Source: Streptosporangiaceae bacterium (GTDB lineage Bacteria > Actinomycetota > Actinomycetes > Streptosporangiales > Streptosporangiaceae). From it: a stretch of DNA of 9,641 nucleotides. The stretch is from NCBI GenBank assembly GCA_030045215.1, contig JASIBJ010000723.1, positions 1 through 9,641 of the forward strand, given 5' to 3'. This document shows positions 1 through 8,259 of the stretch, one piece after another. Within the stretch, counting starts at the first letter, position 1; the number at the start of each line of letters is the position of its first letter. The translations under genes were made by a program, and so were the position numbers. The notes under the pieces were generated by a model that saw only the letters and a program-made list of their open reading frames with translations, was not told the DNA's origin and ran no database searches.

Positions 1-1
1 T

Positions 2-685
2 CCGGCCGCGACCGGCAAGCATCACGCCAGCAAGGCGGACCCGCCGACAGCGGATCTGGCCGGCCCGCTGCGTACGTCCTGCCGCTCGGTCGCGCACATC
101 GGCGACTCCACGTCCGAGGGCATGGTCTCGCCCGACTACCTGCCGAACCCGGCCACGCGGCTGGCCGCCCGTTACGAGGGCGTGGGCGTGCAGACCGTCT
201 ACACCAACATCACCGGCGCCCGGTCGGTGGTCGAGGTGCTGCCCGGCACGACCAACGGGTATCAGGCCGCCCAGGGGCTGATCGGGCAGGGCTTCCGCGG
301 CTGCTGGGTCCTCGCCCTGGGCACCAACGACACCGCCGATGTCGCGGCCGGGTCCAACGTCGGGCTGATGGCCAGGATCCAGCGGATGATGGCCGTCACC
401 CGCGGCGAGCCGGTGATGTGGGTCAACGTCATCTCGCTGCTCACATCCGGCCCGTACTCGGAGGCGAACATGCAGCTCTGGAACCGGGCGCTGATGCAAG
501 CCTGCGCCAGGTACCCGAATATGCGGGTGTTCGACTGGGCCGAGCTGGCCCAGCGGACCTGGTTCATCTCGGACGGCATCCACTACACCTCGGCCGGGTA
601 CGAGCAGCGGGCCCTCGACATCGCCGACGGCCTGGCCAGGGCTTTCCCGCTGCACGGCACGAGCTCAGGCTGCCTGGTTCAGTAG
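2..685 (+). CDS. SGNH/GDSL-family hydrolase, 5'-truncated by the window edge
   Basis: C-terminal part of a probable extracytoplasmic esterase, deacetylase or lipase-like hydrolase of the SGNH fold. The frame is open from base 2. The first in-frame ATG (122) cannot be the start, because the nucleophile block IGDSTSEG is encoded just upstream at 98-121, with its Ser codon at 107-109. Further blocks are GTND at 320-331 (oxyanion Asn at 326-328) and SDGIHYT, giving the DxxH pair with Asp at 572-574 and His at 581-583. The full Ser-Asp-His set is therefore present. The visible N-terminal stretch (TGKHHASKADPPTADL) is polar and looks like a linker, so a signal peptide, anchor or another domain probably lies upstream; a fusion to an acyltransferase-3 membrane domain is possible. 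The TAG stop directly abuts the ATG of the PBP gene, implying coupled expression and an envelope substrate (inference). Substrate unknown. Confidence 0.85.
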   Translation, partial: PAATGKHHASKADPPTADLAGPLRTSCRSVAHIGDSTSEGMVSPDYLPNPATRLAARYEGVGVQTVYTNITGARSVVEVLPGTTNGYQAAQGLIGQGFRGCWVLALGTNDTADVAAGSNVGLMARIQRMMAVTRGEPVMWVNVISLLTSGPYSEANMQLWNRALMQACARYPNMRVFDWAELAQRTWFISDGIHYTSAGYEQRALDIADGLARAFPLHGTSSGCLVQ

Positions 686-2890
686 ATGACGGGCACCGGC
701 CGGCGAGTGAAGCCGGCGTTCCTGCTGGGCGTCCTGACCACCATCGCCGCGCTGGCCGTGCTTGCGGGCGTGGTCGTGAGCGCCATGATGGCGCCCCTGG
801 TGGCGGTCGCGGGCATCGCCACTCGCGACGCTACGCAGACGTTCGACTCGCTGCCGGTGCCTGGGCTCAGCGAGCTTCCTTCGCGGTCGGAGATCCTCGA
901 CGCCAACGGCAATCTGATCGCCTATTACTACCCGAACTACATCTACCGGGTCCCGGTGTCATACCAGCAGATCTCGCCGGCGATGCGCGATGCCATCGTG
1001 GCCATCGAGGACTCACGGTTCTACCATCAAGGGGCCCTCGACATCCACGGCACCTTGCGCGCCATCGCGGTCGACCTGGTCGGGGGTGCGGTGCAGGGCG
1101 CCTCCACGCTCGCTCAGCAGTACGTCAAGAACGCGCTGCTGCTCACCGCGACCACCAACGGGCAGCGGCAGGCCGCGGTCGCCGACGACGCGGCGCGGAA
1201 GATCATCGAACTGCGGATCGCCGCCAGCGTCGAGCATGAGCTGACCCAGAATCAGTTGCTGGCCGCCTACCTGAACGTGGCGTATTTCGAAAACGAGGCC
1301 TACGGCGTCGAAGTCGCCGCGCAGCGCTATTTCTCGACTACCGCCGCGCAGCTCACGCTCCCGCAGGCGGCGATGCTGGCCGGCCTGGTGCAGAATCCCG
1401 CCTACTACGACCCGCTGGCCAATCCCGCGGCCGCGCTGGCCAGGCGGAACATCGTCCTCACCCGGATGGCTCAGCTGCATTACGTTACCCGGGCGGCCGC
1501 TGCCGCGGCCGGGAGGACGCCGCTGGGCCTGCGCTTGTCGACGGTCTCGATGCAGCAGGGCTGCTACAGCGCGTCAGCCAGGCCGGCGGCCTGGTTCTGC
1601 GACTACGTGCTCGCCGAGATGCGCACGAACCCCGCCTACCGCCAGGCCTGGCAGGAGCTGAACTCGGTCGGCGGGCTGCGCATCTACACCACGATGGACG
1701 AGCAAGATCAGCACGCGGCCCAGAACGCGGTGGACTTCATGGTGCCGTCGCCTCCGTCAGCCTTCAATCCCGGTCAGAATGCCGCCGCCGAAGTGCTGAT
1801 CCAGCCGGGCACGGGCTGGATCCGCGCGATCGCGGTCGACCGGCCATACGGGACCAGCGTCGTCCAGAACCAGGACAGCATCGACTTCGCCGTGGACGCG
1901 GCGCAAAACGGCGGGCTCGGCGTCCAGACCGGATCCTCATCGAAGCTCTTCACGCTCATCACCGCGCTCAAGGAGGACATCCCGTTCGGCTTCAGCCTGA
2001 ACATCGTCTCGCCGAGCGTCGTGGGCCCGTACTACAACTGCCGCGGGCAGAACACCGGGATGTTCCCCGTCTCCAACGCCGAGGGACCTGGCAAGGGGAC
2101 CTACACCCTCTACACCGCCACGACCCAGTCGATTAACGTGTTCTTCGCCAAGCTCGAGCAGCGCGTCGGCCTGTGCAACGTCGTCAGGACCGCGGTGAGC
2201 ATGGGCGTCCACCGGGCCACCGGCCAGTCGCTGCTCGACGCGGTCGGCACGCCGGGCACACCCGGCTACCAGCCGCCCGCCGACGACGTGCCGTCGTTCA
2301 CCCTCGGGGTGGTAAACGTCTCGCCGCTGGCGATGGCTGCCGCCTACGCCACGGTCGCATCCGGCGGCATCTACTGCACGCCGCTGGCGATCAGGCAGAT
2401 CGTCGGCGTTAACGGCAAGCCGCTGCCGGTTGCGTCTCCCGGTTGTCACCGCGTGATCTCGGCCCTGGTCGCCGATGCCGCGACCTACATCCTGCGCGGG
2501 GTGCTGACCAGCGGAACGGCCAAGGGCGACGGCGTCACACGTAACGGCGTGTACATCCCGCAGGCCGGCAAGACGGGCACCGCCAACAGCTTCGACTTCG
2601 CGGCTTTCGGTGGCTATACGCCGCTGCTGGCCGGCTATGTGTCGATGTTCAACCCGACCGATCCGGTGGCCCACCCCATGACCGGCTCGTCGTCTTGCTA
2701 CCGGTCGTCGGGCGGGGCAATGGACTGCCCCGGCTCGGTGTACGGAGCGAACGCTGGTCAGATCTGGCAGATGACGTTCGAGAGCGCAGACCTCGGCAGC
2801 GGGATCGCGGACTTCACCCCGCCGCCAGCAAGCAGCGGGCTGTTCAGGGAAGGCCCGGGAACGCAGACCGCAAAATCGGGTAAACACTGA
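686..2890 (+). CDS. Class A penicillin-binding protein (glycosyltransferase 51 plus transpeptidase)
   Basis: A 734-residue bifunctional peptidoglycan synthase: it polymerises lipid II into glycan strands and cross-links stem peptides on the outer face of the membrane. Order: short cationic cytoplasmic tail (GRRVK), membrane anchor about residues 11-45, GT51 domain about 70-260, penicillin-binding transpeptidase domain about 365-645, short C-terminus without PASTA repeats. GT51 marks are EDSRF (108-112, catalytic Glu108), GASTLAQQYVKN (138-149) and RKIIELRIAASVE (171-183). Transpeptidase marks are S417-S-S-K420 (nucleophile Ser417), S482-I-N484 and K629-T-G-T632. All catalytic motifs are intact and the length is normal for actinobacterial class A PBPs. 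Odd points are the altered GT51 motifs and eight extracytoplasmic cysteines. The ATG follows the upstream TAG with no gap and no clear Shine-Dalgarno, so translation is probably coupled to the hydrolase gene. The paralogue (ponA or other) cannot be assigned. Confidence 0.95.
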   Translation: MTGTGRRVKPAFLLGVLTTIAALAVLAGVVVSAMMAPLVAVAGIATRDATQTFDSLPVPGLSELPSRSEILDANGNLIAYYYPNYIYRVPVSYQQISPAMRDAIVAIEDSRFYHQGALDIHGTLRAIAVDLVGGAVQGASTLAQQYVKNALLLTATTNGQRQAAVADDAARKIIELRIAASVEHELTQNQLLAAYLNVAYFENEAYGVEVAAQRYFSTTAAQLTLPQAAMLAGLVQNPAYYDPLANPAAALARRNIVLTRMAQLHYVTRAAAAAAGRTPLGLRLSTVSMQQGCYSASARPAAWFCDYVLAEMRTNPAYRQAWQELNSVGGLRIYTTMDEQDQHAAQNAVDFMVPSPPSAFNPGQNAAAEVLIQPGTGWIRAIAVDRPYGTSVVQNQDSIDFAVDAAQNGGLGVQTGSSSKLFTLITALKEDIPFGFSLNIVSPSVVGPYYNCRGQNTGMFPVSNAEGPGKGTYTLYTATTQSINVFFAKLEQRVGLCNVVRTAVSMGVHRATGQSLLDAVGTPGTPGYQPPADDVPSFTLGVVNVSPLAMAAAYATVASGGIYCTPLAIRQIVGVNGKPLPVASPGCHRVISALVADAATYILRGVLTSGTAKGDGVTRNGVYIPQAGKTGTANSFDFAAFGGYTPLLAGYVSMFNPTDPVAHPMTGSSSCYRSSGGAMDCPGSVYGANAGQIWQMTFESADLGSGIADFTPPPASSGLFREGPGTQTAKSGKH

Positions 2891-3106
2891 CATCAGCTTC
2901 GGGCCGGAATAGCTCGGGCACGGTCGCGGTTGGCGCGGATGGCAGCGGGTAGCCTCCGACCGGATAGCGCCGGGTAACCGTAACTCTCCGGACGGTCGTG
3001 ATTGTTGTGACTTACGCGACAGAGGGTGCGGTTATCCGCTATAGGCCCTACTGTGGGTGGTAAAGACTTCTGGCCGTGGCGGCGGGAAAGTCGCCCATAA
3101 CCCCGG

Positions 3107-3112
3107 TAGGAT
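3107..3112 (+). promoter_or_regulatory. Candidate -10 box (TAGGAT) for the cysH operon
   Basis: TAGGAT matches the actinobacterial housekeeping -10 consensus (TAnnnT) and lies 39 bases before the cysH ATG. At the expected -35 spacing (17 bases) the sequence is GGGAAA (3084-3089), not TTGACA-like, so either an extended -10, an alternative sigma factor or an activator would be needed. This is inference from motif position only. Confidence 0.35.
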
Positions 3113-3133
3113 GCCGGAACTGACCGACGCCGC

Positions 3134-3142
3134 GAGGAGGAG
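3134..3142 (+). promoter_or_regulatory. Strong ribosome binding site for cysH
   Basis: The purine run GAGGAGGAG contains AGGAGG at 3135-3140, 11 bases before the ATG at 3152. It is the strongest Shine-Dalgarno in the window and supports that start. Confidence 0.75.
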
Positions 3143-3151
3143 CCCACCGAG

Positions 3152-3826
3152 ATGGAGAGGCTAGCCGCGGAAGCGGCTGATGCACTGGCGGGAGCGCCGG
3201 CCGAGGAGGTCATCGCCTGGGCGGCTAAGACGTTCGGATCCCGGATCTGCATCACCTCCTCGATGAGCGACGCCGTGCTCGTGAACCTGGTATCGAAGCA
3301 ACTGCCCGGCATCGACGTGCTCTTCCTCGATACCGGCTATCACTTCCCCGAGACCATCGGCACGCGGGACGCGGTCTCGGCCATCTACCCGGTCAACGTC
3401 ATCAACGTCACTCCGCCCACCACTGTGGCCGAGCAGGACGCCGAACTGGGCCCGCGGCTGTACGGCCGGAACCCCGACCTGTGCTGCTACCTGCGCAAGG
3501 TAGTGCCGCTCGAGCAGGCCCTCGCGCCGTACGACGCCTGGTTCACCGGTGTCCGCCGGGAGGAGACCGAGGCCCGCAGCGACACGAAGGTCGTCTCCTG
3601 GGACGCGCGCCGGGAGATGGTCAAGGTCAACCCGATCGTCGAGTGGACCCAGAAGCAGGTCGACGAGTACATCGCGGCCGAAGGCGTGCTGGTGAACCCG
3701 CTCATTTACGACGGCTACCCGTCAATCGGCTGCCGGACCTGCACCTCCAGGGTCGCCGACGGCGCCGACCCGAGAAGCGGACGATGGGCCGGGACTGCCA
3801 AGACCGAGTGCGGTATCCACATCTGA
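3152..3826 (+). CDS. cysH: Adenylylsulfate (APS) reductase, assimilatory, 4Fe-4S type
   Basis: Reduces adenylylsulfate to sulfite and AMP with thioredoxin in cytoplasmic sulfate assimilation. The 224-residue protein has an adenine-nucleotide alpha-hydrolase fold with a phosphate-binding SSMSDAVL stretch (36-43) and the family segment FLDTGYHFPETI (58-69). Cys111-Cys112 and Cys194-x-x-Cys197 form the CC...CxxC 4Fe-4S ligand set that separates bacterial APS reductases from PAPS reductases. The C-terminal ECGIH (219-223) carries the catalytic Cys220. Length is slightly short but complete for actinobacterial CysH. The start follows AGGAGG. No sulfite reductase, cysD/cysN or sulfate transporter gene is present in the window, unlike usual actinobacterial sulfur operons. 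The next gene starts inside its last codons, so cysH is probably first in a cysH-aidB-glgX transcript. Whether the enzyme accepts APS only is a family-based prediction. Confidence 0.93.
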   Translation: MERLAAEAADALAGAPAEEVIAWAAKTFGSRICITSSMSDAVLVNLVSKQLPGIDVLFLDTGYHFPETIGTRDAVSAIYPVNVINVTPPTTVAEQDAELGPRLYGRNPDLCCYLRKVVPLEQALAPYDAWFTGVRREETEARSDTKVVSWDARREMVKVNPIVEWTQKQVDEYIAAEGVLVNPLIYDGYPSIGCRTCTSRVADGADPRSGRWAGTAKTECGIHI

Positions 3827-5475
3827 ACACGCACGACGTCTTCAACCAGGTCCCGCCGCTCGCCGGCCACGACGTGGCCGCCGATCCAGCGTTGCTCGCG
3901 GGCCTGCGACGCGAGGGCGGGGCATGGGCCGAGCCCGAGCTGCATGAACTGGGGCTGCTGGCCGGGACGGCTCAGACGCAGGATCTGGCCAGGCTCGCGA
4001 ACGTCAACAAGCCGGTGCTGCGGACCCATGATGCCCGCGGCTACCGGATCGACGAGGTCGAATTCCATCCGGCCTGGCACCAGCTCATGTCGACCGCGGT
4101 CGGTCACGGCCTGCACGCCACGCCCTGGGCTAGCGCCCGGCCGGGAGCGCACGTCGCCAGGGCTGCCAAGTTCATCGTCTGGACTCAGGCCGAGGCCGGC
4201 CATGGTTGCCCGATCTCGATGACGTACGCCAGCATTCCGGCGCTCCGGCACTCGCCGGACCTGGCGGCGAGGTACGAGCCGCTGCTGTCCTCGGCCGTTT
4301 ACGATCCCGGCCTGCGGGTACCCGACAGCAAGGCCGGCCTGCTGGCAGGCATGGCGATGACGGAGAAGCAGGGCGGCTCCGACGTGCGCGCGAACACCAC
4401 CAGGGCCGAGCCCGCGGGTGACGGCGGCTACCTGCTGACCGGGCACAAATGGTTCTGCTCGGCGCCCATGTGCGACCTGTTCCTGGTCCTGGCCCAGGCT
4501 CGCGAGGGCCTGACCTGCTTCCTGCTGCCGCGAGTACGGCCCGACGGCAGCCGGAACGCGATGCACATCCAGCGACTGAAGGACAAGCTGGGCAACACCT
4601 CCAACGCCTCCTCGGAGGTCGAGTACGCGCGGGCACTCGCCTGGATGGTCGGCGAGCCCGGCCGCGGCGTCGCGACGATCCTGGACATGGTCAGCGCCAC
4701 CCGGCTGGACTGCGTGCTGGGCAGCGCGGCCGGCATCAGGCAGGCGTGCGTGCTCGCCGGACATCACGCCAGGCACCGCAGCGCCTTCGGCGCACTGCTG
4801 ATCGACCAGCCCGCGATGACGGCGGTGCTGGCCGACCTGACCCTGGAGTCGGAGGCCGCGACCACCCTGGCCCTGCGGCTGGCCGGAGCGGCCGACCGGG
4901 CCGATCGCGGCGACGCCGCCGAGGCTGCGCTGCTCCGGTTGGCGCTGCCTGCCGCCAAATACTGGGTCTGCAAGCGAGCCCCCGCCATCACCGCCGAGGC
5001 GCTGGAGTGCCTGGGGGGCAACGGCTACGTCGAGGAATCGGTGCTGCCGCGGCTGCTGCGGGACTCACCCCTCAACTCGATCTGGGAGGGGTCGGGCAAC
5101 GTGACCGCCCTGGACGTACTCAGGGCGCTGGTCAGGACGCCGGACTCCGCCGACGCGCTCCTGGCGGAGGTCGACCTGGCGGCCGACGAGCCGCGGGTCG
5201 CCGCGGCCGCGAGCAGGCTGCGGGCCGAGCTGAAGCTGGCCGCCAGCGCCGGTCTGGGAGCACAGCGCGATGCCAGGCGGCTGGCAGGCGTGATCGCGGT
5301 CACGCTCCAGGCGGCCCTGCTGGCCAGGTTCGCCCCGGCCGCCGTCGCGACGGCCTACTGCGTGTCCCGGCTGGAGAATCAGGAGGCCGGCGGCCCCGGC
5401 GCGCCGTTCGGCAGCCTGCCAGGGGGGCTGGACCTGGCGGCTATCGTGGATCGATCTGCCGTCACCGCCGGGTAA
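3784..5475 (+). CDS. aidB: AidB-family acyl-CoA dehydrogenase (adaptive-response flavoprotein)
   Basis: An FAD-dependent acyl-CoA dehydrogenase relative resembling E. coli AidB, the DNA-binding flavoprotein of the adaptive response to alkylation damage, along its whole length. From ATG 3784 it has 563 residues; E. coli AidB has about 541. Visible marks: AidB-type N-terminus THDVFNQVPPL (16-26), LARLANVN (68-75), the flavin-site segment MTEKQGGSDV (192-201), HKWFCSAP (221-228), RLKDKLGN (264-271), RHRSAFG (330-336), LGGNGYVEES (410-419) and NSIWEGSGNV (431-440), whose Glu435 is at the family's catalytic-base position. The start is uncertain: ATG 3784 (weak GAGAAG upstream) overlaps cysH by 43 bases, GTG 3808 by 19. 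The frame is open further upstream inside cysH, but that part has no AidB similarity. Physiological substrate and DNA-repair role are unproven; real dehydrogenase activity on branched acyl-CoAs is an alternative. Confidence 0.9.
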   Translation: MGRDCQDRVRYPHLNTHDVFNQVPPLAGHDVAADPALLAGLRREGGAWAEPELHELGLLAGTAQTQDLARLANVNKPVLRTHDARGYRIDEVEFHPAWHQLMSTAVGHGLHATPWASARPGAHVARAAKFIVWTQAEAGHGCPISMTYASIPALRHSPDLAARYEPLLSSAVYDPGLRVPDSKAGLLAGMAMTEKQGGSDVRANTTRAEPAGDGGYLLTGHKWFCSAPMCDLFLVLAQAREGLTCFLLPRVRPDGSRNAMHIQRLKDKLGNTSNASSEVEYARALAWMVGEPGRGVATILDMVSATRLDCVLGSAAGIRQACVLAGHHARHRSAFGALLIDQPAMTAVLADLTLESEAATTLALRLAGAADRADRGDAAEAALLRLALPAAKYWVCKRAPAITAEALECLGGNGYVEESVLPRLLRDSPLNSIWEGSGNVTALDVLRALVRTPDSADALLAEVDLAADEPRVAAAASRLRAELKLAASAGLGAQRDARRLAGVIAVTLQAALLARFAPAAVATAYCVSRLENQEAGGPGAPFGSLPGGLDLAAIVDRSAVTAG

Positions 5476-5484
5476 GGTCAGCGG

Positions 5485-7617
<2,133 letters not shown>

Positions 7618-7720
7618 GGCTGGCAAGGAACGGCTAACCGGGCTCGGCTGGTGGGGGTGGCCCGAGGCCGTGCAGCGCGCCTGGGAGCCACGCTCCGGCC
7701 GCTAGCCGTCTTATCTTGCC
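7618..7720. terminator. Convergent intergenic region with inverted repeat, possible bidirectional terminator
   Basis: The gap separates the ends of glgX (plus) and the membrane protein gene (minus). Its edges form a two-part inverted repeat: GGCAAG (7622-7627) pairs with CTTGCC (7715-7720), and ACGGCTA (7630-7636) pairs with TAGCCGT (7703-7709). A small inner hairpin GGAGC-CAC-GCTCC lies at 7684-7696. There is no U-tract, as is common for actinobacterial terminators. Terminator function is inference. Confidence 0.4.
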
Positions 7721-8143
7721 TCAGTGGTGGTTGGTCGCCAGCGTGGAGGCGATCAGCACCAGCGCGAACGTGGTCAGTCCGACCACGCCATGGATGGACA
7801 CGATCCTGGCCGGGAACTGCTGCTCCGCTCCCCTGGCGTGCCGGCCGCCGCGGCCGACCAGCCACCGGGTCAGCATCACGAAGCCGAGCATGACCGACAC
7901 GCTCAGCACGCCAAAGCCGATCCACGCGTAGCTCACGTGCATGGTGACGAGGAACGCGATCCACAGCACGAGCCCGACCGAGGCGAGCACCGGATGAGCG
8001 AAGACGAGAACGGCGGGAAAAACCGTGATCCGGGTCGCCTGCTGCCGCAGCCCGCCCTCTGACATCCACACAAACAGCAGGTAGAGGCCAAAGCAGGTGG
8101 TACCCGCCCAGATGACCGTGGCTGCGAACTCCAGCTCCGACAC
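7721..8143 (-). CDS. Small four-helix membrane protein, family not recognised
   Basis: A 140-residue integral membrane protein with predicted helices at about 6-27, 39-66, 69-95 and 114-136. I do not recognise the family. FPAxxVxxHxV occurs twice, at residues 42-52 (FPAVLVFAHPV) and 110-120 (FPARIVSIHGV), placing His50 and His118 at equivalent positions in helices 2 and 4; His69 begins helix 3. This suggests an ancient duplication of a two-helix unit, with the histidines possibly binding haem or metal (inference). The short loop before helix 4 is basic (GRGGRHARG). Start choice: GTG 8143 has GAGGGG five bases upstream. ATG 8161 and GTG 8185 would add 6 or 14 residues (MRLHDARGMARGDA at most) and lack a well-spaced ribosome binding site. 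It is divergent from the reductase gene and convergent with glgX, so it is probably monocistronic. Confidence 0.75.
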   Translation of the reverse strand: MSELEFAATVIWAGTTCFGLYLLFVWMSEGGLRQQATRITVFPAVLVFAHPVLASVGLVLWIAFLVTMHVSYAWIGFGVLSVSVMLGFVMLTRWLVGRGGRHARGAEQQFPARIVSIHGVVGLTTFALVLIASTLATNHH

Positions 8144-8259
8144 CGCGTCCCCTCGTGCCATCCCACGCGCATCGTGCAATCTCACGGCCGCACGTCATAT
8201 CTGGCACCATTTAACGCCTGCCGGCTGCCGGCCGCGCGCGATCTGATTGACTGCTCGCC
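8144..8259. promoter_or_regulatory. Divergent intergenic region, candidate promoters for both flanking genes
   Basis: These 116 bases lie between divergently transcribed genes and must hold both promoters if each gene has its own. A less GC-rich patch (8193-8215, CGTCATATCTGGCACC then ATTTAAC) is the only AT-leaning part and offers TATCTG/GATATG -10-like hexamers on either strand, none with a convincing -35. Tandem CTGCCGG copies occur at 8217-8230. No clear Shine-Dalgarno precedes GTG 8260. Confidence 0.35.
8149..8154 (-). promoter_or_regulatory. Ribosome binding site that decides the membrane protein start
   Basis: On the minus strand GAGGGG precedes GTG 8143 by five bases (ACGCG). The two upstream in-frame start codons have no comparably placed purine run, so this site favours the shorter protein. 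Confidence 0.5.

Larger units (their letters stand above)
2891..3151. other. Intergenic region between PBP and cysH
   Basis: A 261-base gap with no credible coding sequence on either strand; the minus-strand open frame across it is antisense to the start of cysH and has no family features. No hairpin followed by a T-run is visible after the PBP stop. Minor structure includes TAGG-C-CCTA (3041-3049) and CCGG flanking the TAGGAT box (3103-3106 and 3113-3116). It most likely holds the cysH promoter and leader. No recognised riboswitch was seen. Confidence 0.6.

Noticed and set aside
418..1239. Plus-strand open frame (273 codons) across the hydrolase/PBP junction
   Set aside because: Arg/Gly/His-rich shifted-frame translation; both real genes have intact catalytic motifs in their own frames.
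1937..2893. Minus-strand open frame (318 codons) antisense to the PBP gene
   Set aside because: No motifs and biased composition; the transpeptidase motifs of the plus strand explain the region.
2891..3151. Possible SAM or cysteine-responsive riboswitch or Cys-rich leader peptide before cysH
   Set aside because: No conserved riboswitch core and no short Cys-rich ORF with a ribosome binding site was found in the gap.
3481..3783. 5' extension of the aidB frame inside cysH
   Set aside because: The extension is Arg/Gly-rich without AidB similarity, while cysH in the other frame encodes iron-sulfur ligands there, so a long AidB or fusion start at 3481 is not credible.
3715..4776. Minus-strand open frame (353 codons) antisense to aidB
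   Set aside because: Shadow of aidB; no start context and no recognisable protein features.
8216..8232. Tandem CTGCCGG copies as a possible operator or repeat array
   Set aside because: Only two 7-base copies, in a GC-rich context where such words recur by chance; no extended dyad.
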